Part shown: positions 35,601-45,095 of the stretch, one piece after another | Position numbering within the stretch: the first letter of the stretch is position 1 | Layout: each line of letters starts with the position of its first letter | DNA from: Pegoplata infirma | Taxonomy: Eukaryota > Arthropoda > Insecta > Diptera > Anthomyiidae | Length of the DNA stretch: 64,000 nt | NCBI GenBank assembly: GCA_963921195.1 | Contig: OY992536.1 | Span: forward strand, 95,709,007 to 95,773,006 | Direction of reading: 5' to 3' | Notes under the pieces: generated by a model | Database searches by the model: none | What the model was told of the DNA's origin: nothing | Seen by the model: the letters and a program-made list of their open reading frames with translations, nothing else | Program-made: the position numbers and the translations under genes

Positions 35601-36072
35601 TACCCAGTTGGCAACGTCCTCGAGCCATCCTCAGAGACGGAGCGGTGATATATCAGAGTCACTGCTGACATACACAAGACATCTCTATGTACTGGGTTGA
35701 GGACAGTTTCATAAAAATTTTCAAAATGTCCTCACTCAAAGTCAGCAGTGGTCAGGGCTGACCTTCTGGGGACATGTCACCTAACACTGAAAGAATTTTG
35801 TTCATTACGGCTATGAAAACGTACATTGGTTCTATGAAAAAAATCATTAGAAGTGAGCCAATGATGACCTTCATAGAATCTATGAAACAAATTCATAGAA
35901 ACCAGAAACCTATGAAAAAGTTCATAGGCTATGGAAAAAAAATTATTATTCAATTCTATTTTTATTTATTTTATTATTATATAATTTTATTTTTTTTACT
36001 TTATTTTTATTTATTTTTATTATTTTATTTATTTACAATTTTCTATATTTAAAAATTTATATTTTTTTTATC

Positions 36073-36143
36073 TTATCCCCACCGAGATTCGAACATAGAA
36101 CCTCTTGTTCGTGAAGCTTAGTCTCTAGCCACTTAGCTAAATT
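36073..36143 (-). repeat. tRNA-like module 2
   Basis: The minus strand reads TTTAGCTAAGTGGCTAGAG (box-A like), a short anticodon-arm-sized spacer, GAGGTTCTATGTTCGAATCT (variable region plus box B) and CGGTGGGG. Convincing pol III boxes, but the cloverleaf is imperfect. Confidence 0.6.
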
Positions 36144-36338
36144 ATATAAACAAGTAACAACACTTAAAATCTATTTTGAATAATATTCTGCTAACATATT
36201 GAGTTTGTGTCTTTGCTCTGTCACAATGCTCTGCCAAAAGCTGTGTGTGTGTTTGTAGAAAACAAATATTTTGTGTATTTACAAAAATGAAGCGTTATAA
36301 AACCAAGCGTTAGTTGGCGAGATTTTTCTTCTTTGGTG

Positions 36339-36411
36339 GCGCTGATAGCTAAGGCGTCGACAATTACCACTTCAGCCGGTAGGTCTTGGGTTCGAGCCCC
36401 GGTCAGGGCAG
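36339..36411 (+). repeat. tRNA-like module 3
   Basis: GCTGATAGCTAAGGCGTCGA (box A), then CTTCAGCCGGTAGG and GGGTTCGAGCCCC (box B), ending GGTCAGGGCAGC. The T-arm stem GGGG/CCCC-type pairing is good. It is homologous to the module at 18291-18372, which makes a dispersed family more likely than a real tRNA gene. Confidence 0.6.
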
Positions 36412-36842
36412 CAATGCAATTTTTTTTTTATTGTTTTTTTTGTTTTTTTTATTTTTTTTAATGAATTTATTCAACTGTTTTAATTATTATAACATTATTT
36501 TAATTATTTAAAAAATTAAATGGCATATTGATGGCATTTTCTTCTATGAATGACATTCATTAATTCTATGAATTTTTTCTATGAATTTAATAAAATCTAT
36601 GAATAAAATTCTATGAAATATTTCAGAATACTAATGAATATTCATTCAGCCAATGAATTGTTTCATAGATTCTATGAATTTGGTTTTATGAAATTTGTTC
36701 ATAGATATAATGAACAATAATTCTTTCAGTGAAGACATGCGAAAATACAAAAAATTTTCGTATTTCCTTTAGTTTTTACTTTTATCCATTTTCCTTTATA
36801 AATTATCTTTCTCATATTTAGAAAAAACTTTTCGGCTTTTTT

Positions 36843-36906
36843 AGTCCCAACTGGATTTGAACCTGGAACCTCCAGTTTATTAGTCCCACACCTTACTACT
36901 TGTTCC
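36843..36906 (-). repeat. tRNA-like module 4
   Basis: The minus strand reads AGTAAGGTGTGGGACTAATA, then GGAGGTTCCAGGTTCAAATC (box B) and CAGTTGGGACTAA. It lies in U outside T. Confidence 0.5.
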
Positions 36907-37345
36907 AAACTTTATTTTGAAAATTGTTTGTCTATTTATTACTTTTATTCTACTTGTTAGATTTTGAATTTATTTTAAATAAATTGATAATATTGCCATC
37001 TTTTTCTTGGAAATTGAAGAGTTGCCCAGATTTTAAATTTTAATTTAATATACTGCTATTCTGAAGACATTTCATTTTAGACGTCTTAGAGGAATTTTCC
37101 ACATTATTAAAGCAAACAATCAGTGCTGACAATGTAAGGACATGTCATCAAGGATTACCTATGATTTGTCAGAACCTGAAGACATTTCCTCAAGAAAACA
37201 CTGTGGAAATTTCCTCAGTGACACATTTTCCAACTGGGTAGAAAATGTTCCGGATTGTGAATTATTTTCTATAGAAAAATCTTGTACTAGCGACTTTTTC
37301 CAACGGGCCCCAAATTTGTGTATTTTTTCAAGGGCACCGCCATAC

Positions 37346-37693
37346 CTTAAGACAACCCTGCCGTGGATGTATCATTCTGGTTGAGGATCCTACATGTAAA
37401 TTTTGAGGTTCTGGGAGTCTTTAATTCAATAGTTATAAAAAAGTACATATTTTATCCCTGTTTTTGCCGGAATGTACTCTATATTGCGCAATTTTTGGCG
37501 TCAATTTTCTTAAAAACTAGTACATTTTTTTTACAAAATGCACTACGATTTTTTCCCCCCCCGTAAAAGGGTCTAAATCCCAACTATTTTGGTTTGCAAG
37601 CATTTGCAAATTCGAAAAAAAACCGAATTCGATACTGGCTTCTATGTATATTTCTTAAAAAAATTTGAAAAATAGCACATCATTTTTATATAA
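37346..37693. other. undiagnosed sequence
   Basis: A+T-rich with a C run near 37553; no supported feature. Confidence 0.3.
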
Positions 37694-38855
37694 TCTTAAT
37701 ATATAAAAACGTTTGTGCGGGGTACGTGTTACCAAAACTTAAAAACCACTGGACTGATTGACACCAAACTTGCACAATATATTAGTTTAGTCTGAAGCCA
37801 GGTTTCTCTTAAGTTTAATCCCGATAGATGGCACTGTTGTCACAATATTTCAAATTTTGTAATTTATGGTACGATTTGGCTGAAATTTACAAAATATATT
37901 TATTAAACAAAAATAAGTTTCCCGTTAAAATTTGGACCCCATAGGTGGCGCTGTGTCGTCATAATTCTATTTTTTGTATTTCGTCCATTCCATGAGTCAT
38001 TTTAAAAAATCTGACCGAGGGTCTTCCGATTTTTGTTATATTTTTCATACAGATACTCTATGGAGCCAATTTCAAATTTCATCCATCAGATCGAAATTAT
38101 TCGAAAAACTCGCGATTTTATTCACGATTTTCGTTTTTAAAAAAGTCAAAAAATTGCAAAATCTGTTCAACTTTGAGCAGCTGTATTTTCTAAACTACTT
38201 ATCGCATTTTAACAATCCATAGCGCATACGAATGGTATGTAAGTCTATTTAGAAATCTTATAGACGGAAAAAATTTCGGTGGTTCAAAAGTGCATTTTAT
38301 ATGCAAATGCAGTTTTGAAGTGCATTTTGCGAAACTTTTACCCCTTTTAATATTTTTTTAATTAGCATATTTGTAAAATTTAGGATTTTTGCTACAAAAA
38401 AATGTTTTCATTACAATGGACCGAGAATGTGTGATATTTTTAATATTTTTTTTAAAAAAATACTTCCTTAAGTTTCCCTTATAAAAAATTTTATATTTTA
38501 AATTATACCAAAATCATGTAAAAAGACATGTTTTTAAACCGTTATATTTTCAAAAGTACTAATCGTATTTCATTGTTTTTATGCACATTAGAAAGATATT
38601 TTTGTCTATTTTTTGCATTTAATGACCGCAAATATGTTGGTGTTTCAGAATTGCATATTAAATGCAAATGCAGTTTTGAAGTGCATTTTTCAAAATGTTT
38701 ACCCCTTTGAATTTTTTTTTAGTTATCATATTCGAAAAGTTTACAATTTTTACTACAAAATAATGTCCTCCTAATAATGGACCCACTGTGTGTTATATTT
38801 TTTTAGAATTTTTTAAAAAATCATGTTATTTCAGATTTTTTGGTTTTATTTAAAA

Positions 38856-40841
38856 CTAGCTGGCCCGGTCCGCGTTGCTGGCCCAAATATAAGATCAGTG
38901 TTATATTTCACCTCGCTTCCAATATATAGCCCTGCAAAAAATGTAATGAATTTCTTGGCTTACAAAGATTTGTGGGAGTAGTTTTTAAGGACCCGATTAG
39001 GCAGATAATCATCTTCAAATTATATTTTAAGAACAAAAAAAATAACCATGTCTTCGACTTTGCGACCTGTACAAATTTAAAACTTCTTTAGTATCATTAT
39101 GAACAACACAACAATGAATTACGCATATCCTTCGTTCTTACTGTGAGCTATCGTCTTGAGTTCATACAACCCTCTACAGTTTTCCCGAATTTTCCATTTT
39201 TTCGGGACACTTTTCTCATTTATATTTCCTTAAAACCTAATTAGAACTATTATTAACATAAAAAAATCGGTCCGGTCATTAGTAGTCGACTTATTTAGAC
39301 AAAAGTTGGCGTTAAAATTTGTGTGGTAAGTTAAACTTGATTTGGACCATGTTTATGCGGAATCTATTAAGAAATATTTTTTTTAATAGATCGAGTTGGA
39401 GTAAAAATTAATTTTAGATATATCAAAAAAAGTTGGCGAGGAAAATTTTTCTTTCCGACCAATTATATGGACTATAAAGAACATTTAAAACAAAAAAATT
39501 GCCAAATCGGTCCAGGCGTTCTCAAGTGTTGCAAATTTTAAGGTTATTGAAAAATGTGGGCTTTGAAGTGGGGTAGTACAATAATTATTTCCGTAAAATC
39601 CTTACTTGAGCTATAATGATCATTAAAGAAAAAAATTATCAAATCAGATCATTCGCTCTCCGATCTTAGATTTATTGAAAAAAGTGGGAGTGGACAATTT
39701 TTCTTTCCGTAAAAACCTTTCTTGTGCTATCACGAATGTCAACAAATAGCCAAATCGGCCCTGTCGTTCTTCCGTTTTAAATATATCGAAATAAAAATGG
39801 GCGTGAACAATTTTTATTTCCGTTTAAACCTAAGTTGGACTATGGCGACCCGATTTTAGGTATATCGAAAAAAGGAGATGTAAAAGTGGGAGTGATTAAT
39901 TTGTTTTCCGAAAAAATCTAAGAAGAACATTAAAAAAATAAGATGTACATTAAAAAAAAAAAATATTATCCAAATAGGTCAGTTCTCAAGTGATCCGATT
40001 ACCAACGAACTACATTTGATTTTTATTTATATTTTATTATTCTATATTTTATTTTTCTATAGAGCAGTTTTTATATACATCGAAAACATCATTCCTTAAA
40101 GTAAAAACCTTATTTGAATTAAACCAACTCGGTCCCTCCATTCAAAAGTAGGCGTAGAAATGGAAAATTGTTATTTCCAAAAAACCTTAGTTGGAATATG
40201 ACGCACATTAAAAACAAAAATAGACAAATTGATTCAGCCATTCCATGATTTAAAATATATATATTGGGAAAAGTGAGCGTAAAAGTAGGCGTGGACAATT
40301 TTTCTTTCCTTAAGAATCTTTTGCGGACTATAACCGTTAGTTTTTTCGATACATAACAAAAGGGGGCTTGGGAAATTTTACTATCCGTTAAAACCCTAGT
40401 TGAATTATGATAAAAATTTTCAACAAAAATTAGCCAAAGTGGGTGAGGTCAAGTTCTTTTTACGTAAAAACCAAAGTTGGAATATGATTAAAAATTCATT
40501 TAAAAAAATTTAGACAAATCGGTCCAGCTGTTTTCAGATTTTAGATAAATTGAAAAAGTGGGCGTAAAAGTGGGCGTGGTTGATTTTTCTTTCACTAAAA
40601 ACTTATATTGGATTGCTACGAACATTTTAATACAAAAATACCCAAATCGGTGCAGCCGTTTTCCAATTTTAGATAAATTGAAAAAAGTGGGCGTAAAAGT
40701 GGGCGTGGTCAATTTTTCTTTACGTAAAAACCTAAGTTGGACTATGACGAACATTTCAAAAAAAGAATTGTGCAAATCGGTCCAGCCGTTTTCAACTGAT
40801 GCGGTTACCAACGAACGACAATTGATTTTTATTTATATAGA
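38856..40841 (-). mobile_element. non-autonomous Helitron with tandem interior
   Basis: On the minus strand it begins A|TCTATATAAATAAAAATC, followed by TTCGTTGGTAACC, and ends CGCGGACCGGGCCAGCTAG|T. Both target bases fit (A before, T after). This is the canonical Helitron terminal pattern. It has no coding capacity. Confidence 0.85.
39280..40800. repeat. tandem array, period about 120-135 bp, inside the Helitron
   Basis: About ten diverged units, each with 'gtgggcgtNNNcaatttttctttccg', 'aaaaccNNagttggactatga' and 'aaatcggtcca' landmarks. The last two units (about 40550-40790) are the least diverged. Confidence 0.75.
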
Positions 40842-41974
40842 TATTGAAATTATTTTAAGGAAATTTAAAAAAAAAAAATTTAAAATAGCACACACGGTGG
40901 GTCCATTATTAGCAGGACATTATTTTGTAGTAAAAATTGTAAACTTTTCGAATATGATAACTAAAAAAAAATTCAAAGGGGTAAAAGTTTTGAAAAATGC
41001 ACTTCAAAACTGCATTTGCATTTAATATGCAATTCTGAAACACCAACATATTTGCGGTCATTAAATGCAAAAAATAGACAAAAATACCTTTCTAATGTGC
41101 ATAAAAACAATGAGATACGATTAGTACTTTTGAAAATATAACGGTTTAAAAACATGTCTTTTTACATGATTTTGGTATAATTTAAAATATAAAATTTTTT
41201 ATAAGGGAAACTTAAGGAAGTATTTTTTAAAAAAAAATATTAAAAATATCACACATTCTCGGTCCATTGTAATGAAAACATTTTTTTGTAGCAAAAATCC
41301 TAAATTTTACAAATATGCTAATTAAAAAAAAATTAAAAGGGGTAAAAGTTTCGCAAAATGCACTTCAAAACTGCATTTGCATATTAAATGCACTTTTGAA
41401 CCACCGATATTTTTTCAGTCTATAAGATTTCTAAATAGACTTACATACCACTCGTATGCGCTATGGATTGTTAAAATGCGATAAGTAGTTTAGAAAATAC
41501 AGCTGCTCAAAGTTACACAGATTTTGCATTTTTTTTACTTTTTTAAAAACGAAAATCGTGAATAAAATCGCGAGTTTTTCGAATATTTTCGATCTGATGG
41601 ATGAAATTTGAAATTTTCTCCATAGAGTATCTGTATAAAAAAAATAACAAAAATCGGAAGACCCTCGGTCAAAAAATGCCTAAAATTACCAAATGTCTGG
41701 TGGAATGGACGATTTATAGTACAATTTGGCTAAAATTCACAAGATATATTTATTACACAAAAATAAGTTTCCAGATAATATTTGGACCCGGTAGATGGCG
41801 CTCGGGTGAAGTTATTAACAAAATTTTTAATTTCAGTGAAATTTTACGCCACTTCAGAATGAATGTTTTGTCATTAGAAAACTAGTGTGTATGACCGGAC
41901 CCTTTAGATGGCACCGGGGAGAAGCTATTTAGATATTCGTGTCTAAGTCAACCCAGGCCGGGCGCTTCAGCTAG

Positions 41975-43152
41975 TAGCACTATAATATATAGTCTGTTCT
42001 TACTGAATGTTCTTTCTTAGGCCACATTTTGTCCTGTGGCCATTTCGGTCATATGTAAAAATTTTACACTTTTATAAATTGAGGAAACAAAAAATATACT
42101 GTCATTAATTACTTTTACAAATTTATTGATGGCGCTTAAAAGAAACGAAAATATTTACGCATAAATTACATTTCATGGAAATAATCGACATCAAAGAGAA
42201 AACTTTTTAAATTTTAATATTAAGAAATACTTAGAAAAAAATATAAAAAAGGCAATTAAGCAAAATATTTTTTATGAAATCATAAAATAAGCAATGGTTT
42301 TCATTAAAAGTGAAGACAATTATTTAAGTGCGTATTTTTTATATAAACGTATTTTGTATACTTTAATAGAGAAAGGGCAGGATTACGATTTTTTAAGAAA
42401 AAAAAAAAAAGAAATACCATATGACATATGGGCATATCGTTATTAGAAATGTTGTTTTTTTACAATATTTTAAGAAAATTTCGTTAAGCCTTCACATAAA
42501 ATTCACTTCCATCTTATACATATGGGCACTTCCACCGAAAGGTCTACCAAGACCAAAAAACCAAAAGTTCTTAAAACCAATTTGTTTTAACATATTTTCA
42601 TAAGAAACAATCAAATTTTACTAACTTGAAAAAATTTTACATTTATTCATAACCCATTTCGAGATATTCGAATATAAAGTCGAGCAAGCCAATTTTTTCT
42701 CATTGGGACATTTCTATTGCACCTTTTGTTTTGATAAAAGTTCTTAAAGAGAAGCATTAAATGTTGACTTTTGCTTTTAAAAAAGCTTTCTGGAGATACA
42801 AACAGCTAAAAAAAAATGCATAACAAACTATGCCTTTGAAAAATAACCGAAGTTTTTGCTATGCTTTATCACATATTTCGATGTCCCGTGCGACATAGAA
42901 AAACAACATTAGTTATTAGTGCGTCAAGTAGACATGACGAAAATTCATCATATATTGAGAACAAACACAGATTTTTATTACAATTAAAATAAAAAAAAAA
43001 ATTTAAAAAATAATAAAATCTGTGATCTTGGTTCTTATATAAAGTTGGTCACGTGCGACATACTAAGTGTGGACTTTAAAATTTTTAAAAAATATTTTTT
43101 CTTGCATAAACGATTTACTTATATAAATACATACTTTTAAATTATTTAAATA
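41975..43152. other. undiagnosed A+T-rich DNA with GTCCCGTGCGAC motifs
   Basis: Contains TGTCCCGTGCGACAT at about 42883 and GTCACGTGCGACATA at about 43050. The same string recurs at 43985-44012, 48868 and 49037. No ends were found for a parent element. Confidence 0.4.
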
Positions 43153-43160
43153 TAGATGAG

Positions 43161-43722
43161 TAGGAATGAGATTTTCATGCACTAAAAAATCGAAAATATG
43201 CGCTTAAAATATGCGCTAAAAAATTCAAAATATGCGCTAAAAAACCTTAAAATATGCACTAAAAAATAAAATGTAGGCAATAAAAATCTTGTTTTCATAC
43301 GAAAAACTTTATAAAAAGAAAAAAATAAAGCCGGCCTTAAATAGTAACATTTAAAACTTTATGTACCATAATTGTTTTAAAAATTAAACAATCTATAAAA
43401 AAGTTAAAAAAAAAAAAATATTTTTCTTATTTTCAAAATAATTTTTTTAAAATTTAAAATCGATTATGAAACAAATCAATTTCAATTTGTGTTTTTGTTC
43501 ATTTATGCCAAAATATGCAAAAATATGCACTTGAAAGTTGGAAATATACACAAAATATGCATTTAAAACCAAAATATGCAAATATATGCATTTCAACCAA
43601 AATATGCAAAAACAAATCGATGCCATTTTAACGCAAAATTCTTGATTCGGAAAGATAATTGGTCGATATCGTTTTTAGACGATCGACAAAAAACATGCAT
43701 TTGCATGCAAATCACATCCCTA
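43161..43722. mobile_element. hAT-like element with AAAATATGCA repeats
   Basis: An exact 8-bp TSD, TAGATGAG, at 43153-43160 and 43723-43730. TIRs TAGGAATGAGATTT / AAATCACATCCCTA. Subterminal arms are full of 'aaaatatgc(a/g)c' and 'tgcatatat' motifs. 562 bp, no transposase. Confidence 0.85.
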
Positions 43723-43730
43723 TAGATGAG

Positions 43731-44073
43731 TATAAACGGCGAAAAAAATAAAGAGTGATGCAAACGGTGGAGAGAAAAGTTAAAGAAAGATGAAATAAAA
43801 TTACAAGACAATAAATTAAAAAACAAGGAAATAATGCGGAATGCTAGACAAAAGTGGAAATCGTTGGCTGAAGGACGTATTGAAATAAAATGAATGAATA
43901 AAAATATGTTTGTTAAGTTTATTTATTTATAATTTGTTAAAAAAAGAACAACTAAAACAACATAAATATGATGATGGAAAAAAATGTCCCGTGCGACATG
44001 TCCCGTGCGACAGTGATAAAAGTTAAATTAAAAAAAAAGTAGAAATGATTTTGAGGTAAAATTTTACAACTTT
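43731..44073. other. A+T-rich DNA with two adjacent GTCCCGTGCGACA copies
   Basis: TGTCCCGTGCGACA occurs twice head to tail at about 43985-44012. Otherwise nothing recognised. Confidence 0.4.
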
Positions 44074-44085
44074 TAAGAGACATTA
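44074..44085. repeat. 12-bp target-site duplication, left copy (TAAGAGACATTA)
   Basis: Identical to 48755-48766. The two copies bracket the LOA element and fix its ends. Confidence 0.95.
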
Positions 44086-44099
44086 AAAAAAGATCTAAG

Positions 44100-45095
44100 G
44101 TGACCGGCAACGTCTGGACTCAGTCTTTTAGTGAAGTGGTGAAAGGTAACTTCGTTAGGGCTGTGATAAACAGGCAAAATGGGGATTGTAGTATTCCAAG
44201 GGACAAGTGGAGTTTAGTTGAAACTAAACTAAATGAAATCTACTATAGGCTTCTTGAGAGTATGCCTGATTTTCTCCCTACTACTGTCAACGCAGGTTGG
44301 TATCAGGGGCGAGTAAAACTCGTTGCTTTTGGAAACGAAAGATCCGCAGCCGTGTTTAAGGTTGCCATTAGCCAAGTGGGAGAGTTATGGCCTGGAGCCA
44401 GACTGGACGTTGTGGAAAAACATGATATCCCCTCGCAACCCAGAGCTCATGCATGGATCCCAATGGCTACAAGTGACACTGCGGTGATTTTAAAGATGAT
44501 AAAAGTCTGCAATCCTGACCTTCCTACTCAGAATTGGCAAATTGCCAGATTGGGTGAGATGGAGGGCGCTCGTCGTCAGGCAGTGGTCTTGGTTAATGAG
44601 GAATCGCTTCCGCTTTTAGCTAGGACTGACGGCATTATTAGATTTGGCTTTTTTCATATAAGAGTCAATGTCTACAAGGGCGACCAGAAGCCTATTTTGG
44701 AAGCAGACAAGCCAGTGGCAGAGTCGGCTGGGGAGGAGAATCTGGAAAAGGTTGATAGTCCGCTGACCGATTCTAGGCTGATGGGAGATGCATCTGGCAT
44801 TTTCGAAACCGAATCTGGTAACGAATGCGACCTCTGTGATGGCACGGAGGATAAGTCTGATGCCACTATGGGTGACATTCAGGACGAGGCCCATGCAGTG
44901 AGGAATTCGGAGAGTTCTGTTGCCTCCGATTCAGAACAGATGGGACACATATCTGGCTTATTCGAAACCGAATCTGGGGACGAATGCGACCTCTATGATA
45001 ACACGGAGGATGAAGCCAATAACACGGTGGTGGAAAGGATGGTGGAAAAAAAGCAAGATGTTGCGGTTCCTACAAATAAACCTCCATCACTGTAA
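44100..45095 (+). CDS. ORF1 of the LOA element, C-terminal part (DUF4780-like)
   Basis: About 331 codons remain. The frame is open upstream to 44055 without an ATG; the first in-frame ATG is around codon 55, so this is a truncated protein and the start given is only where LOA-type sequence becomes clear. Residues 5-195 follow the DUF4780 pattern as I remember it: SFSEVVKG, IPRDKW near 32, GWYQGRVKLVA near 66, WPGARLDVV, a RAHAWIP block near 114 and RRQAVVLVNEESL. This domain is taken to be the RNA-binding part of ORF1 proteins in fly LOA-type elements. The C-terminal 100 residues are acidic and contain a duplicated 28-residue module (FETESG-ECDL twice). It overlaps ORF2 by 38 bases. Confidence 0.85.
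   Translation: MTGNVWTQSFSEVVKGNFVRAVINRQNGDCSIPRDKWSLVETKLNEIYYRLLESMPDFLPTTVNAGWYQGRVKLVAFGNERSAAVFKVAISQVGELWPGARLDVVEKHDIPSQPRAHAWIPMATSDTAVILKMIKVCNPDLPTQNWQIARLGEMEGARRQAVVLVNEESLPLLARTDGIIRFGFFHIRVNVYKGDQKPILEADKPVAESAGEENLEKVDSPLTDSRLMGDASGIFETESGNECDLCDGTEDKSDATMGDIQDEAHAVRNSESSVASDSEQMGHISGLFETESGDECDLYDNTEDEANNTVVERMVEKKQDVAVPTNKPPSL
44777..45019 (+). repeat. duplicated acidic module within ORF1
   Basis: Bases 44777-44860 and 44936-45019 are alike (GGCNTNTTCGAAACCGAATC, then ACGAATGCGACCTCT) and both read in frame as SG(I/L)FETESG(N/D)ECDL. The spacer is 75 bases. Confidence 0.85.

Larger units (their letters stand above)
35785..36731. mobile_element. TIR element T, carrying tRNA-like modules
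   Basis: TIRs of about 24 bp start CACTGAAAGAATT and share TTGTTCATTA. Both arms repeat palindromes of the kind TTCATAGATTCTATGAA. TSD not clear (the flanks are CTAA and AAGA). The centre holds two tRNA-like sequences in opposite orientation. Confidence 0.75.
35603..37238. mobile_element. TIR element U
   Basis: TIR CCCAGTTGG at 35603 and CCAACTGGG ending at 37238, each bounded by TA. On both sides the minisatellite of D continues. Subterminal text has 'gacatgtc', 'tcctcag' and 'gctgacaat' strings in both arms. It contains element T and a third tRNA-like module. No transposase. Confidence 0.65.
34787..37345. mobile_element. minisatellite-bearing element D, possibly hAT-like, interrupted
   Basis: The left edge CAGGCGCATATCCA (34787) has the look of the hAT ends at 29157 and 51943. 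The minisatellite fills 34890-35600 and resumes after an insertion at 37241-37300. The right edge may lie near GGGCACCGCCATA (about 37345). No TSD was found, so both edges are provisional. Confidence 0.45.
37694..41974 (+). mobile_element. non-autonomous Helitron with foldback arms
   Basis: Starts A|TCTTAATATATAAAAACG and ends GGCCGGGCGCTTCAGCTAG|T, the A|TC...CTAG|T pattern of Helitrons, with a G+C-rich subterminal motif before CTAG. No Rep-helicase. Inside, about 37850-38855 and 40842-41780 are inverted copies of each other ('ccatagcgcatacgaNtggtatgtaag', 'gactcgcgattttattcacg'-type matches). A second Helitron sits at the loop. Confidence 0.75.

Noticed and set aside
36339..36411. Functional tRNA gene
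   Set aside because: A and B boxes are good, but stem pairing is incomplete and homologous decayed copies occur in the window, so a SINE-like module fits better.
37974..38222. 82-codon frame and its near-duplicate on the opposite strand near 41155
   Set aside because: They lie in the inverted arms of the Helitron foldback; the matching frames are a consequence of the inverted repeat, not conserved genes.
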